A stretch of DNA of 64,000 nt from Thunnus maccoyii (taxonomy: Eukaryota; Chordata; Actinopteri; Scombriformes; Scombridae). The position numbers were made by a program, and so were the translations under genes. This document shows positions 42,329-53,869 of the stretch, one piece after another. The DNA lies in contig NC_056553.1 of NCBI RefSeq assembly GCF_910596095.1, forward strand, positions 441,001 to 505,000. Reading direction: 5' to 3'. The notes below the pieces were generated by a model that worked only from the letters and a program-made list of their open reading frames with translations, was not told the origin of the DNA and did no database searches. The stretch's first letter is position 1, and the number at the start of each line of letters is the position of its first letter.

Positions 42329-42480
42329 GACTAAACTAGCTAACTGTATATAAAGTAGTGTAAACTAGCTCCACCTCCAGCAGCTACAACAGTAACATGC
42401 TGCTCTAACACTGATGCTTCACTATTAATAATCTAATGATGTCATATATAATAATATATCAGTCAGAGGGACCAAACCAC

Positions 42481-42757
42481 TACTTTTACTGCAATACTTT
42501 AACTACATCAAGCTCATAATACTTATGTACTTTTACTGCAATACTTTAACTACATCAAGCTCATAATACTTATGTACTTTTACTGCAATACTTTAACTAC
42601 ATCAAGCTCATAATACTTATGTACTTTTACTGCAATACTTTAACTACATCAAGCTCATAATACTTATGTACTTTTACTGCAATACTTTAACTACATCAAG
42701 CTCATAATACTTATGTACTTTTACTGCAATACTTTAACTACATCAAGCTCATAATAA
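42481..42757. repeat. 47-bp tandem repeat inside the composite element
   Basis: About six near-identical units (TACTTTTACTGCAATACTTT..., CATCAAGCTCATAATACTTA). The copies at 620 and 11.6 kb have a single unit, so this is a local amplification. Confidence 0.9.
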
Positions 42758-42839
42758 ATGCAGGACTTGTAATGGAGTATTTTTATGTTGCTGTATTGGT
42801 AGTTTTACTGCAGTAATCTAGTTTACATTTCAAACCTGT

Positions 42840-43829
42840 AATCTGAAAACAAACATCTGATAAAATCTATCATGAGAACGTAACACTGATTTTTTTTTAA
42901 CCCTCATTCCATTGTGTTCTATTGAAAAGCCTTTTTTTCTTTATATTTTACTGAAACTTTATGGTTGTTTTCTATTAATTCTGTGTTTTTATACTGAACA
43001 TGTTGTTGCTTCTAGCAGTGTTGCATCAGTAGAGGTTGTTCCTCAGGCGGTCCTGTAGAGGGCAGCAGAGAGCAACAAATCAACTGTGAATGGAGAACTG
43101 TGTTCCAGCTGCAGCCACATCACTGAAACACACACAGAGCTGCATTTATTTACTGAGCGTTCATTTGTCACGTGATGCCATTTAAAGGTTCAGTCAGACA
43201 CACTCTTCTACAGCAGCTCAGCGACGACGTTAAATATCTGCAGGAAGTGTTGCACACACAAAATATAGTATATTTAAATGTATATTAGATGAAACACTAC
43301 ATTCTACCACATATTTCTCCCAGTAGTAGAAGATGTTTATGCCCTCCATCCATCCATCCATCCATCCATCCATCCATCCTGTCATTCGTTCATTCCTCCT
43401 TTATTTACACTCTGAGAGGTTTTGCTTCATCCATTTAGAAAAACTAGACAAAGAAATTCATCCTCACAGTCTGTGTATATCAGCTAACAGTTAAAACATC
43501 AAAATACAATATAAATATAATTTTACTATAATAATATAATATAAAAAGTATTTTAAGAGATAATTGAAGTAAAGTGAAAATATAGATTATAATACAAGAA
43601 TAAAAGTAACAAAAATCAAAGAATAAAAATCAAATATACAAAACATTTAATGAATAAATGATGTTAAATAAAATACTGAGATCATTTATACATGAAAACT
43701 AGAATCAGTTGAAAGTCAACAAAAATATAAGAAAATGTGTTTAAAAATAGTAACTGATGTAAAATAAATAAAATAAAACTATATAATATATAATATTTAA
43801 TAATACTTTTATAAAACTGTGTAAAGTTG
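42840..43829. other. Spacer upstream of the ptprm-like gene
   Basis: AT-rich, no gene. A (CATC)n microsatellite lies at about 43345-43379. Confidence 0.5.
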
Positions 43830-43845
43830 CCCCCCCCCCCCCCTC
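43830..43845. repeat. Poly-C run near promoter
   Basis: Fourteen or so consecutive C followed by CTCCTT; the complementary strand is a G-run able to form a quadruplex. Lies about 25 bp from the CRE. Confidence 0.85.
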
Positions 43846-43867
43846 CTTAATAACGCTCGCCCCCCTG

Positions 43868-43875
43868 TGACGTCA
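43868..43875. promoter_or_regulatory. Palindromic CRE in candidate promoter
   Basis: TGACGTCA, the full cAMP-response element, 276 bp before the start codon in a GC-rich stretch with CpGs. Suggests a TATA-less CREB/ATF-bound promoter; not proven. Confidence 0.5.
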
Positions 43876-44018
43876 GCGGCAGGCTCTCTCTCCGCTCTGA
43901 AGACAAACGGAGGAAAAAGAAACGGGAGAGAAACCGGAGCGCAAAGACTGAACCCGCAGACCGGTCTGTGTGTCTACCTGTCTGTCTACCTGTCTGTCTG
44001 TCAGAGCGGCAGACAGAA

Positions 44019-44095
44019 CACGAAGGAGAAGGAGGAGGAAGAGGAGGAGAAGCAGAAGAAGAAGAAGAAGAAGAAGAAAAAGAAGAAGTGGAAGT
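44019..44095 (+). repeat. Purine (GA) tract in 5' leader
   Basis: A near-pure AG run (GAGGAGAAGCAGAAGAAG...) with a pyrimidine-rich counterpart at 44375-44520 past the exon. The tract probably lies in the 5' UTR. Confidence 0.85.
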
Positions 44096-44150
44096 CGGAG
44101 TTAATCAGTAGTTTTCCCTCCTCTCCTCTCCGGAGGGTCTCGGTGTGAAC

Positions 44151-44238
44151 ATGGAGCGGGCTGGAACTTTACTGGTCTCCGCTTCTTTTTTACTGGTTTC
44201 ACTGGGACTAACGGGCGCGCGGGCGAACACCTTCAAAG
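44151..44238 (+). CDS. First coding exon, receptor tyrosine phosphatase mu-like (ptprm)
   Basis: ATG at 44151 begins MERAGTLLVSASFLLVSLG, a typical signal peptide (charged start, hydrophobic core, ARA cleavage site), then NTFK and one base before a strong donor CAAAG|GTAAGC. Family knowledge: type IIB receptor phosphatase genes start with a signal-peptide exon spliced just before the MAM domain, with ETFSG-like residues at the join, and PTPRM lies next to LRRC30 in vertebrates. PTPRM-type proteins are homophilic adhesion molecules with cytoplasmic phosphatase domains. No later exon is in the window, so the name rests on one short exon plus synteny; ptprk, ptprt or another secreted protein remains possible. 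Confidence 0.55.
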
Positions 44239-45360
44239 GTAAGCGGGGACGCCGGAGCCCGGGGTGGGGGGGTTCAGGGTTCGGGTTGGGGTGGGGGGGC
44301 GCTGAACATGGGAGTTGTTGTTTCTGTGTCGGCATCCAAGTTTCCAGCTGGAAAATCTCCTCCCTTCATTTCCTCCTTTGCTTCTCCCCCCTCTTCTCTC
44401 CTTTCCTCTGCTTTCCCCTCTTTCTCCTCCTCTCTGCTCCTCTCCTCTCTCCTCCTCTCCTCCTCTCCTTCCTCTCCTCCTCTCTCCTCTCTCCTCTCCG
44501 CTCTTCCCTCTCTTCTGTCGGACACCTTTCACAGCAGATTCCGCTGATTTCACGAGAGAAACTTTTCTGTTCAGGCGCCGTCAGATTAGCAGCGCAGAAA
44601 TACTTCATGCACACCGCAAATACCGCAAATACCGCAAATACCGCAAAAATACCACAAAAATACCACAAAAATACCACAGAAATATTGGAAAAATCCTGCA
44701 AAAATCCTGCCAGTAAACACTTCAGATACTACTGACACCTCCTGCTGCACAGACTCAGATTAAACAGAAGAAGAAATATATTTTCATTTCATCATGTAAA
44801 TCAGTTTGATGTTTGTTAGTGTCATTATTCCAATAGTATTATTGATCTTATTGATCATATATTATGTGTGATGAAGATATGAAGTGTAGTAGAGCAGAGT
44901 ACAGATGTAAAGAAGCACATTGATTTCATCATGTTCAGTGTTTGTATTTTTATTATTATAAAACTCAAATTCCAACATTATTATTGATCATCTGATAGAA
45001 ACTGTCTGCCTGCAGTGAAGAGCTGAAATATGTTTTTATATCATCAGAGATTCACAGATTCTGATCGATCAATACCTGAAATGATTGGATATCAGATCAG
45101 TATTTTGTCCACAGTGCAGATATGAAGTATAATTTGTGCTGATATGTCGGTGTGATCAGTTACTGCAGTGAAGAGTCAGTGTGACTCCAAACTGAACATA
45201 AAACACGTCAGACGAGTCCGAAGGTTTCTGAGCATCAGGACGATGATGATGATGATGATGAAGAAGAAGAAGAAAAAGACAAAACTACAAATATATTCAG
45301 TTTAAATCAACAGCAGATCTGAGACATCATGATGCTGCAGGACGATTGAATATGTGATAA
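44239..45360 (+). other. Start of the long first intron
   Basis: GC-rich beginning, a CT-rich tract (44375-44520) and an AATACCGCA-type octamer/nonamer repeat at about 44614-44690. A short (GAT)n/(GAA)n run lies at 45240-45275. Frames here are low complexity. Confidence 0.5.
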
Positions 45361-45420
45361 TAATAATATAATATATATATATATAATAATATATATATAT
45401 ATATATATAATAATATAATG
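45361..45420. repeat. (AT)n-rich microsatellite
   Basis: TAATATA and ATATAT runs. Confidence 0.9.
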
Positions 45421-45560
45421 ATGCAACTAACGAATGTTTTCATTATTCATAAATCTGCAGATTATTTCCTCGTCTGTAAACTAACGAACGAAAGATCTTC
45501 AGTTTATACTGAAACCATTTATTGATAATAAGAATATAAGCTGATCAATAATCTGTCGAT
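45418..45560. repeat. Common fish repeat (CTAACGA..CATTATT family)
   Basis: GCAACTAACGAATG..., TTTCATTATTCATAAATCTGC and TCGATCGACTAACTG match the pattern of a widespread teleost repeat; related, more decayed copies are at 48100-48250 and, inverted, 56215-56410. Confidence 0.5.
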
Positions 45561-45569
45561 CGACTAACT

Positions 45570-45630
45570 GCTGTCTCACTGATCACCTGTCTCACTGATC
45601 ACCTGTCTCACTGATCACCTGTCTCTCATG
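45570..45630. repeat. 18-bp triplicate
   Basis: Three units of CTGTCTCACTGATCAC. Confidence 0.85.
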
Positions 45631-45654
45631 TGTCACATCGCCTCCTGTGTTCTT

Positions 45655-45950
45655 TAAGGGTTCTTCACAGCATTCTGTAGGTTCTGCAGGGTTCTACAGG
45701 GTTCTGTAGGGTCTGCAGGGTTCTACAGGGTTCTACAGGGTTCTGCAGGGTTCTACAGGGTTCTGTAGGGTCTGCAGGGTTCTACAGGGTTCTACAGGGT
45801 TCTGCAGGGTTCTACAGGGTTCTACAGGGTTCTGCAGGGTTCTACAGGGTTCTGTAGGGTCTGCAGGGTTCTACAGGGTTCTGTAGGGTCTGCAGGGTTC
45901 TACAGGGTTCTACAGGGTTCTGCAGGGTTCTACAGGGTTCTACAGGGTTT
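45655..45950. repeat. 10-bp minisatellite
   Basis: About 29 units of GTTCTACAGG/GTTCTGCAGG/GTCTGCAGG. Confidence 0.95.
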
Positions 45951-46003
45951 TCAGATTCTCTGGTCTTTTCCCTGAGGAACCTTGATGGGTTCTTCTGTAT
46001 CAT

Positions 46004-46004
46004 G

Positions 46005-46060
<56 letters not shown>
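46004..46060. repeat. (GAT)n microsatellite
   Basis: About 19 GAT units. Confidence 0.95.
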
Positions 46061-46061
<1 letters not shown>

Positions 46062-46163
46062 GGGAAGATGTTTGTGAGCTGGGTTTGCTGTTGGAGAACG
46101 TGTGGAACAATCAGAGGTTCTCTGTAGAACAGCTGGAGAACATGCAGACAGGAAGCAGCAGTC

Positions 46164-46505
46164 TGTCTCTCTCTCTACCTGTCTCTCTCTCTCTCTACCT
46201 GTCTCTCTCTCTACCTGTCTCTCTCTCTCTTCACCTGTCTCTCTCTACCTGTCTCTCTCTCTCTCTACCTGTCTCTCTCTCTCTCTACCTGTCTCTCTCT
46301 CTACCTGTCTCTCTCTCTCTCTACCTGTCTCTCTCTCTCTCTACCCGTCTCTCTCTCTACCTGTCTCTCTCTCTCTTCACCTGTCTCTCTCTACCTGTCT
46401 CTCTCTCTCTCTACCTGTCTCTCTCTCTCTCTACCTGTCTCTCTCTCTCTCTACCTGTCTCTCTCTCTACCTGTCTCTCTCTCTCTCCACCCGTCTCTCT
46501 CTACC
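46164..46505. repeat. (CTCT)n CTACCTGT satellite
   Basis: Pyrimidine repeat of units such as CTCTCTACCTGTCTCT, 340 bp. Confidence 0.95.
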
Positions 46506-46694
46506 TGTCTGTCAGTTTCTATCCAGTTCAGGTTTTACTGAAGCAGGTTTGGAATAAAAACAATAAAAAATAGACGCAGTTAAAGAAGAAATGTGATTTT
46601 GCTGTTAGAGATATAATAAAATATATATTTATACAGACGAGTAAAAAATAACTGAAAATAAAATACAAAACGTGAAAACTGCAGCATTTTAGAG

Positions 46695-46957
<263 letters not shown>

Positions 46958-46958
<1 letters not shown>

Positions 46959-47274
46959 CGTGTTTCCGTGTTTACACTTTGCTGTATTTCACTCAGCAGA
47001 TATGGAAGTTCTGGAAGTCTCAGAGGTCAGAGGTCAGAGGTCAGGTTAGGTTAGGACCTGGTCTTTTGGATGTTGTAGAGCAGTGGTGTGTAGAGAGGCT
47101 GTCCAGGTCTGGAAGAGCCGGTTCAGTAGATGGAGGTGCTGTTGCAGCGTCTGTGGTTGGAGGCAGGAGTGTGTGCTGGCTGACACCCGGCGCTGCAGAC
47201 TCCCTGCATCCCCGTCTGAGCCCCCGGCTCCGTGGAAAGTCCTGACGGCCTTCCTAACTGACTTCCTAACTGTC
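46958..47274. other. Unique intron segment
   Basis: GC-richer, short frames in two phases, no domain and no splice-bounded exon. Confidence 0.4.
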
Positions 47275-47352
47275 TTCCTATCTATCTATCTATCTATCAT
47301 CTATCTATCATCTATCTATCTATCTATCATCTATCTATCATCTATCTATATA
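47275..47352. repeat. (ATCT)n microsatellite
   Basis: ATCT/ATC units over about 78 bp. Confidence 0.95.
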
Positions 47353-47487
47353 CACATACATGTCCGTGATGCTGCAGCAGTCTATCAGTGTTTCCGTGTT
47401 TGAGGGCAGCAGGCTGATTTTCATGTAAACCAATTAGCAACAAAGTAATTAAGGAACCTCTGAAGCTCATTAGGAGTTTGTTTACCG

Positions 47488-47502
47488 TGTGTGTGTGTGT
47501 GT

Positions 47503-47569
<67 letters not shown>
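47488..47569. repeat. (GT)n microsatellite
   Basis: About 40 GT units with one GA. Confidence 0.95.
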
Positions 47570-47570
<1 letters not shown>

Positions 47571-47769
47571 CAGATAGAGACGAGTGTCTGAGCGTCCAGA
47601 ACGCTGCAGGATCAGCTCTGATCATGTGACCGCTGGACGACGTGCAGCAGCGGTTCACTGCAAAAAACAAAAAACAAAAGTAAAAAAACCTTCCAGCAGC
47701 AATAAAACATCTCATGGAAATACAGTCATTTCCCTTCATTACAATAGAATTTATAGCTTTAACTACATA

Positions 47770-48300
47770 AATACAGTTAAAATGTGTGTGTGTGTGTAAA
47801 TAATCACAAAGGAAATGTGTGAATTATAATTAGAATATATTTTATATAATTATAATTTATTTTATAATAATTATATTTTAATTGTTTGTTTCAGTGTTTT
47901 TCCATTTAAACACAAACAACATTTAATTTGAGAGTTTCTATTTGAGACTCACATTAACATGTTTTTATATTATATATCCATCGAATTTGCATTTATGTCA
48001 AAATAGTGAAAAACTCCTCAAATCAGACTTCATGAGATTTGTGGAAAAAACTAAATTGTCTTTAAAAAAATAAAAATTTTATCAAACTTCTCCTCACAAA
48101 TAGGGTCGCAGCATTTAGTCAATTTATCAATGAGTTGATAGACCAGCTGTTTCTTTAGTCTCTGTGACAGTAAACTGAATATATTCATGTTGGGAAACAT
48201 TGATCCACATCCAAACAACTAATCAATTAATCAATAATGAAAATAATCTATACTGACACATATATTCATGTTTCATGTTGCTGCTCACTGTAGTTTATAA
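47770..48300. other. Intron segment with two old repeats
   Basis: 47770-47930 matches 4440-4640. 48100-48250 is a decayed copy of the repeat at 45418. No gene. Confidence 0.45.
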
Positions 48301-48586
48301 CAAACAAACTTCAACTATTTTACTGTGGGGACTATTTTCAGCGGCGGATGGATCCACAGAGCTGCAGTGTTTGTGGCAGCGGGACGGTGTTCATGGTGAT
48401 GAATCACTGATGTAATGACGTTGTAATGAGACAATAAGAAGAAGATTAATCTGTAACACGTGTAAGTAGAACATGAAGAAACAGAATCAGTTCTTTCAAA
48501 ACAAAACCAAACTGCAGCCTCAGGGTGTGTTTGATTTCTCCTCCTGTCCGTCCCTCTCTGCTGCACATATGGAGGGCTGTGGGGGC

Positions 48587-48728
<142 letters not shown>

Positions 48729-48754
48729 AAGCAGCAGAGAATGAAATTAAACTC

Positions 48755-48845
48755 TCCACGGCCCTGTTTCAAGATGGCCGCCACGCCCTAATAACCGTGG
48801 TGATGGAGCGAAGCTAATGAGCGCACCCGGTCGTCGGGGGCAACG
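48755..48845. promoter_or_regulatory. Possible regulatory island in the intron
   Basis: GC-rich patch with CAAGATGGCCGCC (a YY1-type site) followed by CTAATAACC and GCTAATGAGC. It stands out from its surroundings, but no conservation data are available. Confidence 0.2.
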
Positions 48846-48951
48846 GCTGTTTGAGTTGAGCTTGTTGACAGTTTATTAGTTTGTTAACAAACCACAACGT
48901 CTCATTTTTACATTTCTGAGCTGCTGAAGTTTTTTCTCTTTTGATGGAGCC

Positions 48952-49358
48952 AGGCTAACAGTTTCCCTCTGCCTCCAGTCTTTATGCTAAGCTAGGCTAA
49001 CAGTTTCCCTCTGCCTCCAGTCTTTATGCTAAGCTAGGCTAACAGTTTCCCTCTGCCTCCAGTCTTTATGCTAAGCTAGGCTAACAGTTTCCCTCTGCCT
49101 CCAGTCTTTATGCTAAGCTAGGCTAACAGTTTCCCTCTGCCTCCAGTCTTTATGCTAAGCTAGGCTAACAGTTTCCCTCTGCCTCCAGTCTTTATGCTAA
49201 GCTAGGCTAACAGTTTCCCCCTGCCTCCAGTCTTTATGCTAAGCTAGGCTAACAGTTTCCCTCTGCCTCCAGTCTTTATGCTAAGCTAGGCTAACAGTTT
49301 CCACCTGCCTCCAGTCTTTATGCTAAGCTAGGCTAACAGTTTCCCTCTGCCTCCAGTC
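48952..49358. repeat. 42-bp tandem array
   Basis: Nearly ten units, each with AGGCTAACAGTTTCCCTCTG then CCTCCAGTCTTTATGCTAAG. The monomer is itself a common teleost repeat. Copies are almost identical (one CCCC or CCAC variant each), implying recent expansion. Confidence 0.95.
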
Positions 49359-49928
49359 AAAGCAGTCATCCTAGGGGAAACAGTGACAACATACCGCGGC
49401 CAGGAGACAATATAGAAGTTACAGACACAATCCAATAAAAACTATTTTATTAAATAACAATTACATTACAAGAGTTAATTACAAGAAAGTAGTTCCCGGC
49501 TTCCTGCGGTTGCTAGGCAACGTTAGTAAACTGCTTAACTAACGTTTAAGCTAGTCAGCGATCTAACCAGAGTTTATTTATTCTCATTTGAACGTTCTCA
49601 TTAATTGTACAGTCATGGAGAAACTGTCCAGCGTCGCCGGAGTCACGTTGTGTTTGCAGTAACGTGAGGTCGACTCGTTCTGTTCTCACATTCATACGTA
49701 CGGACGTTATCTCTCCTGCTTCACGGCGGCGTGCTGCTGCGGAGGCGGCGGCTGCTGCAGCTCTGCGTCGTCCCTGCTGGTTCACAGATGGCGGGAAACA
49801 TTTTAACTGCAGCTGCGGAGTGATAATTAAAAACAGAACTGTAAAAGGACATTAAATGTCATAGTTGTAGTATACGCTCATTATATCACAGCTATCAACC
49901 AGTCAGACTACCAGATATTAACTTCCCG
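49359..49928. other. Intron segment, nothing assigned
   Basis: Contains a CpG-rich GCG/GCT stretch at about 49725-49785 whose Ala-rich frames on both strands are compositional. No gene. Confidence 0.4.
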
Positions 49929-49935
49929 TTTCATA

Positions 49936-49962
49936 CATATATATATATATATATATATATAG
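49936..49962. repeat. (AT)n microsatellite
   Basis: About 13 AT units. Confidence 0.95.
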
Positions 49963-50183
49963 ATGACTAATATAATACTAATGCTTCTGTACTTTTACTT
50001 GTAATAGTGAGTATTTTATACTGCAGCATTGCTGCTTTTACTGAAGTAAATTATCTCAATACTTCTCTGGACTGATCCTTTAATAGTTAAAACATGATTA
50101 AAAGAAACTACAGAATCGCCCTTTAAAGTGCAGCAGAAAGAGAGAGAGACGTCTGTAATTAGAGTGTGTGTGTTACTGTTAAC

Positions 50184-50236
50184 TCAGCAACACACACACT
50201 CACACACACACACACACACACACACACATTCACACA

Positions 50237-50291
<55 letters not shown>

Positions 50292-50308
50292 TCACACACA
50301 TACACACA

Positions 50309-50340
<32 letters not shown>

Positions 50341-50488
50341 TTCACACACATACACACACATTCACACACACACTCACACACACACACACACACACATTCA
50401 CACACATACACACACATACACACACATTCACTCACACACACACACACACACATTCACACACATACACACACACACACACACACATTCA

Positions 50489-50541
<53 letters not shown>

Positions 50542-50590
50542 TCACACATTCACACACATTCACACACATTCACACACACACACTCCCAGA
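50184..50590. repeat. (CA)n satellite with periodic TT and TA interruptions
   Basis: About 400 bp; higher-order pattern of CACACATTCACACACATACA recurring. A GT-type run follows at 50650-50745, making a large inverted CA/GT pair. Confidence 0.95.
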
Positions 50591-50879
50591 TGACCTGGTG
50601 TGTCCAGGTTCAGGACTGTTGCTGATTCAGGATTTTACCTTTTCCTCCTGTGTGTGTGTGAGTGTGAGTGTGTGTGTGAGTGTGAGTGTGTGTGTGTATG
50701 TGTGTGTGTGAGTGTGTGTGTGAGTGTGTGTGAGAGAGTGTGTGTTCAGGTGCAGTCAGCTCTTTGTTCTGTCTCGTCAGGGTTTTAATGAAGCTCACAG
50801 ATTAAACTCACATACTGTGAAGTCAGGTGTGTGTCGAGGGTCCTCAGTGAGTTAATTATCTCTCCTCAAACGTCTGAGA

Positions 50880-50908
50880 CTCTTTCTTTCTTTCTTTCTT
50901 TCTTTCCT

Positions 50909-50946
<38 letters not shown>
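50880..50946. repeat. (TTTC)n microsatellite
   Basis: About 16 units. Confidence 0.95.
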
Positions 50947-50947
<1 letters not shown>

Positions 50948-51167
50948 GTCCGTTCATCAGACGTTGTGTGTTCAGGTTCAGTTCAGACTGAAACATCTCG
51001 TGTTCCCGTCAGGATGAATTGATAAAGCTTTGATCAGACTGGCGCCACCTTCAGACCGTTTCCAAAACAGGAAGTGGACGAAGGGAGCAAACAAGAAGCA
51101 AACAAAATATTTTGGCTTTATTTCACCTCCACAATGAAAAGTTCAATGAAACTGAAGTTAATGATGA

Positions 51168-51616
51168 TGAAAGGAAGGATGTGTGATGATATCGTTCAAA
51201 GGAAGAGCTGGAGAAGTTCTTATTTTGAAGACGTTTATTAGACGATGGCCATCGGGTCCATTCCATGTACAAAGATGGTCTGGGCACCGTACCCCTGTCG
51301 GTGTACAGCTTATATGGGGTTACACATCTGTATCTTATCACATGAATAACATAGGTTTTCCATGGGCACTAATTCAGTTGGGAGCCATCAATCAAGTGAT
51401 TGACAGCTACCTCACAACATATTATGTATCATTACATACCACATCTGGAACGGCTCCAAACTTGACCATAAACCCATTATTTGTATTTAAAGGTCCCCCC
51501 AAGAAGGGCTCTATCATATTACCTAAAATGACATGCAAATTATGGAATATTTAGGTCATCTGTCCAACATCCAAAATCAGTAAGATACATAGAGTCAGAT
51601 AAAAGTCATACTAACA
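51168..51616 (-). repeat. ERV 3' LTR
   Basis: 449 bp. Hand comparison with the 5' LTR finds about eight substitutions and one 13-bp length difference, i.e. roughly 2% divergence. Confidence 0.9.
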
Positions 51617-51648
51617 ATTCCCCCTTTTTTTTCTTTTCCTTTTTTTTG
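51617..51648 (-). other. ERV polypurine tract
   Basis: On the minus strand a run of A with AAAAAAAAGGGGGAAT abuts the 3' LTR start TGTTAG, as expected for plus-strand DNA priming. Confidence 0.75.
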
Positions 51649-52071
51649 CATAAGGATATTATGAAATTAACACATATAACCATAAATGTAGCATCTTACA
51701 TACACATGCTAGAAAATACACATAGTACATGTAAAATCTTCCATCTTGTCCTCAAATCTTCACGTTACAATGCTGTCTGCAGAATACATCAGTGTTTATT
51801 ATCCTCTGTTATGTTAGACTACACCTGCTTCACGCTCCTTCACTTCTAATAGTGACCTGGCTACCACTGTGTCCTCGCTACAATTTTTCACTGGCATCAG
51901 GGACGAGGCCCCTATTGGTTCTCCGACCCCCCTTTAACCAGACTTCACCAAATCACTGACAAGCAAGTGAGAATGCTCCCATGTGCATCTCTTCATACAC
52001 AGAGTTCCCATCGTATCTCATTATCCACATCTTCTCCACATCTCTGACTGTTACAATATGTCTCTCAGTCC

Positions 52072-52500
52072 TTAGTCCACGTTGTTCATTGGATCTTCAT
52101 GTGTGTAGATGTAGGTGTTTCTGATCGGATTCTGGACCAGTATAGTCTTGGAAACAGAAGAAACGGATTTCATGATTAAGGCACGGAAAATTGGGAAACA
52201 ACAACCCGTTATTATGGCTACTATCACCACAATGCCTATGATAGGGGCACATAATCCTACCAGCCAAGTTAAAACAGAATTTCCCCCAAAATACCTTGCG
52301 ATGTTTTCCCATAACTTGTTTCCTCTGTAACCCATTTCCATTCATGCATTCCTATTAACTGTAACAATGCTCTCCTGGATATCTCTCAAATTCTTAATCG
52401 CAATCGACAAATTGCTGCTTCCTTCTGAATCCGAGGGCAAATATGTGAGGCACGTATAAGTTGCCTTTTGTGGCGTTGCCGTATTCGTATCTGCCGCCTC
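52072..52500 (-). pseudogene. ERV envelope tail
   Basis: A short ectodomain end, a stop in place of a conserved position at about 52342, then the membrane anchor (WLVGLCAPIIGIVVIVAII, followed by GCCFPIF) and cytoplasmic tail. The surface subunit and most of the transmembrane subunit are absent. Confidence 0.65.
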
Positions 52501-52519
52501 CGTTGTGGTCGATGGTGCC

Positions 52520-53444
52520 GCCCTCACTCTGGATGCGTGAATCCATTGTGGTTGTCCTTTGACCTTGACGGCGGTCCTTGTCACCATCAGCACTTGAGTT
52601 GGAGGTCCGTAACGTGGTTCTCCTCCAGTAGGCTTCAGACTACGAATCAGCACGAAGTCACCTGGTTGGAAGTTATGTGTAGGCGTATCAGCTGGAAAAG
52701 GAAGAGCGTCAAATACCTGCTGAGAATACTGAGAAACAAAAGAAAACAGATGTTTAACGTAATTTTGTTGTAATTCTTGTAGTTGTGTCAGATCCACTTG
52801 TGTCCTCTCGTTCATCTTGACTCCTAAAGGAAAAGGTCGAGCCATTAACACTTCATGTGGCGACAATCCAGTAGTTTTGTTAGGCATTGCTCTTACAGAC
52901 AAGAGCGTCAATGGATTGGTGCACTTTTATCAGTTTTTCCTTAATCGTTCTATTTGTTCTCTCTACTTGAGCTGAACTTTGTGGATGATAAGGAATATGA
53001 AAATTCCATTCAATTCTCAATGACTTTGCAAGTAATTTAGTTACTCTTGACGTGAATGGAGTTCCATTATCTGAGTCAATGCTCTCAGGTATACCAAAAC
53101 GTGGAGTGATATGTTCCATTAAACACTTAACTACAGTTTGAGCATTTTCTTTTCTTGTTGGGAAAGCCTCCGGCCATTTAGAAAATCGAGTACACAAAAG
53201 GTCCTTCCGGTCTTGGCAAATGTTCATGCCTGGGTGGATTATTATGTGGATTGCATCGTGCACAAATTAAGCATCTTTTAATATATCTTCTAACACGTTT
53301 CTCCAAACCTATCGTGAAAAACAATTTAGATATGTAATCTGTTACCGCTTTGTAATTTACATGTGTAATCCCATGTACGTACGCGATTAGAGGATCATAT
53401 GCTAGCTTAGGCAAGGCTACTCTTTTATCCTTAAATTTCCACAA
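52520..53444 (-). pseudogene. ERV pol remnant: integrase
   Basis: The zinc domain (H-x3-H then CLICARC) is present. The core keeps DSDNGTPF and the SAQVERTNRT Glu helix, but the segment that should hold the first catalytic Asp is deleted: the text runs from RPEGPF straight to RFSKWPEAF with a frame change. The C-terminal domain (GDFVLIR, GPPTQVLMVT, KVKGQPQWIHASR) is in another frame. Confidence 0.8.
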
Positions 53445-53480
53445 ATTATCCGCATCTTTATGACAGTTCTTCTTTAGCCA

Positions 53481-53869
53481 TTACTTTCTTTCTGCCTCTG
53501 AGGCTTGTGTTTGAAACACAGTTAAATCATTAACAGTATAAGGTGGATTAGTCGTTTGTACTGCCGTTAGAGCTGTGTTCAACCATGGTGGAAAGGTTGC
53601 ATTTAAAGCTGCTTCTCTAGCATATTTGTCTGCTAAATTATTTCCTTTTGCTACTTCTGATTCTCCTTTAGAATGACCTGCACACTTTACTATAGCAAGC
53701 TGCTCTGGTAACATCATGGCTGCCAATAGATCTTTCACTAAAGTAGCATGTTGAATTGGTTTGCCTGAGGTTGTTATAAATCCTCTATTCTCCCAAATTT
53801 TACTGAAATCATGCGCCACTGAAAACGCATATTTTGAATCCGTGTATATCGTTGCAGTCTTATTTTGTG
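53481..53869 (-). pseudogene. ERV pol remnant: RNase H
   Basis: YTDSKYAFSVAHDF-like reading, then HATLVKDLL and KCAGHSKG...A..N..AD, the His and Asp blocks of retroviral RNase H. Broken from RT by a frame change near 53870. Confidence 0.7.

Larger units (their letters stand above)
41767..42830 (+). repeat. Composite dispersed repeat, fullest copy
   Basis: Begins GGTGGAAAACTAACTAC, includes CTTGAGTATTTCCATGTGATG, a complete nested MITE (41996-42328) and an amplified internal unit (42481-42757). Copies or parts lie at 620, 11330 (inverted) and 31940. Confidence 0.75.

Noticed and set aside
44145..44735. 196-codon frame reading through the ptprm-like exon 1 donor
   Set aside because: The strong GTAAGC donor at 44239 and the low-complexity Ser/Leu/Pro continuation show it is exon plus intron.
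50128..50711. His/Thr-rich frames over 160 codons
   Set aside because: Translation of CA repeats.
51183..51554. 123-codon plus-strand frame
   Set aside because: It lies inside the antisense 3' LTR and has no domain.
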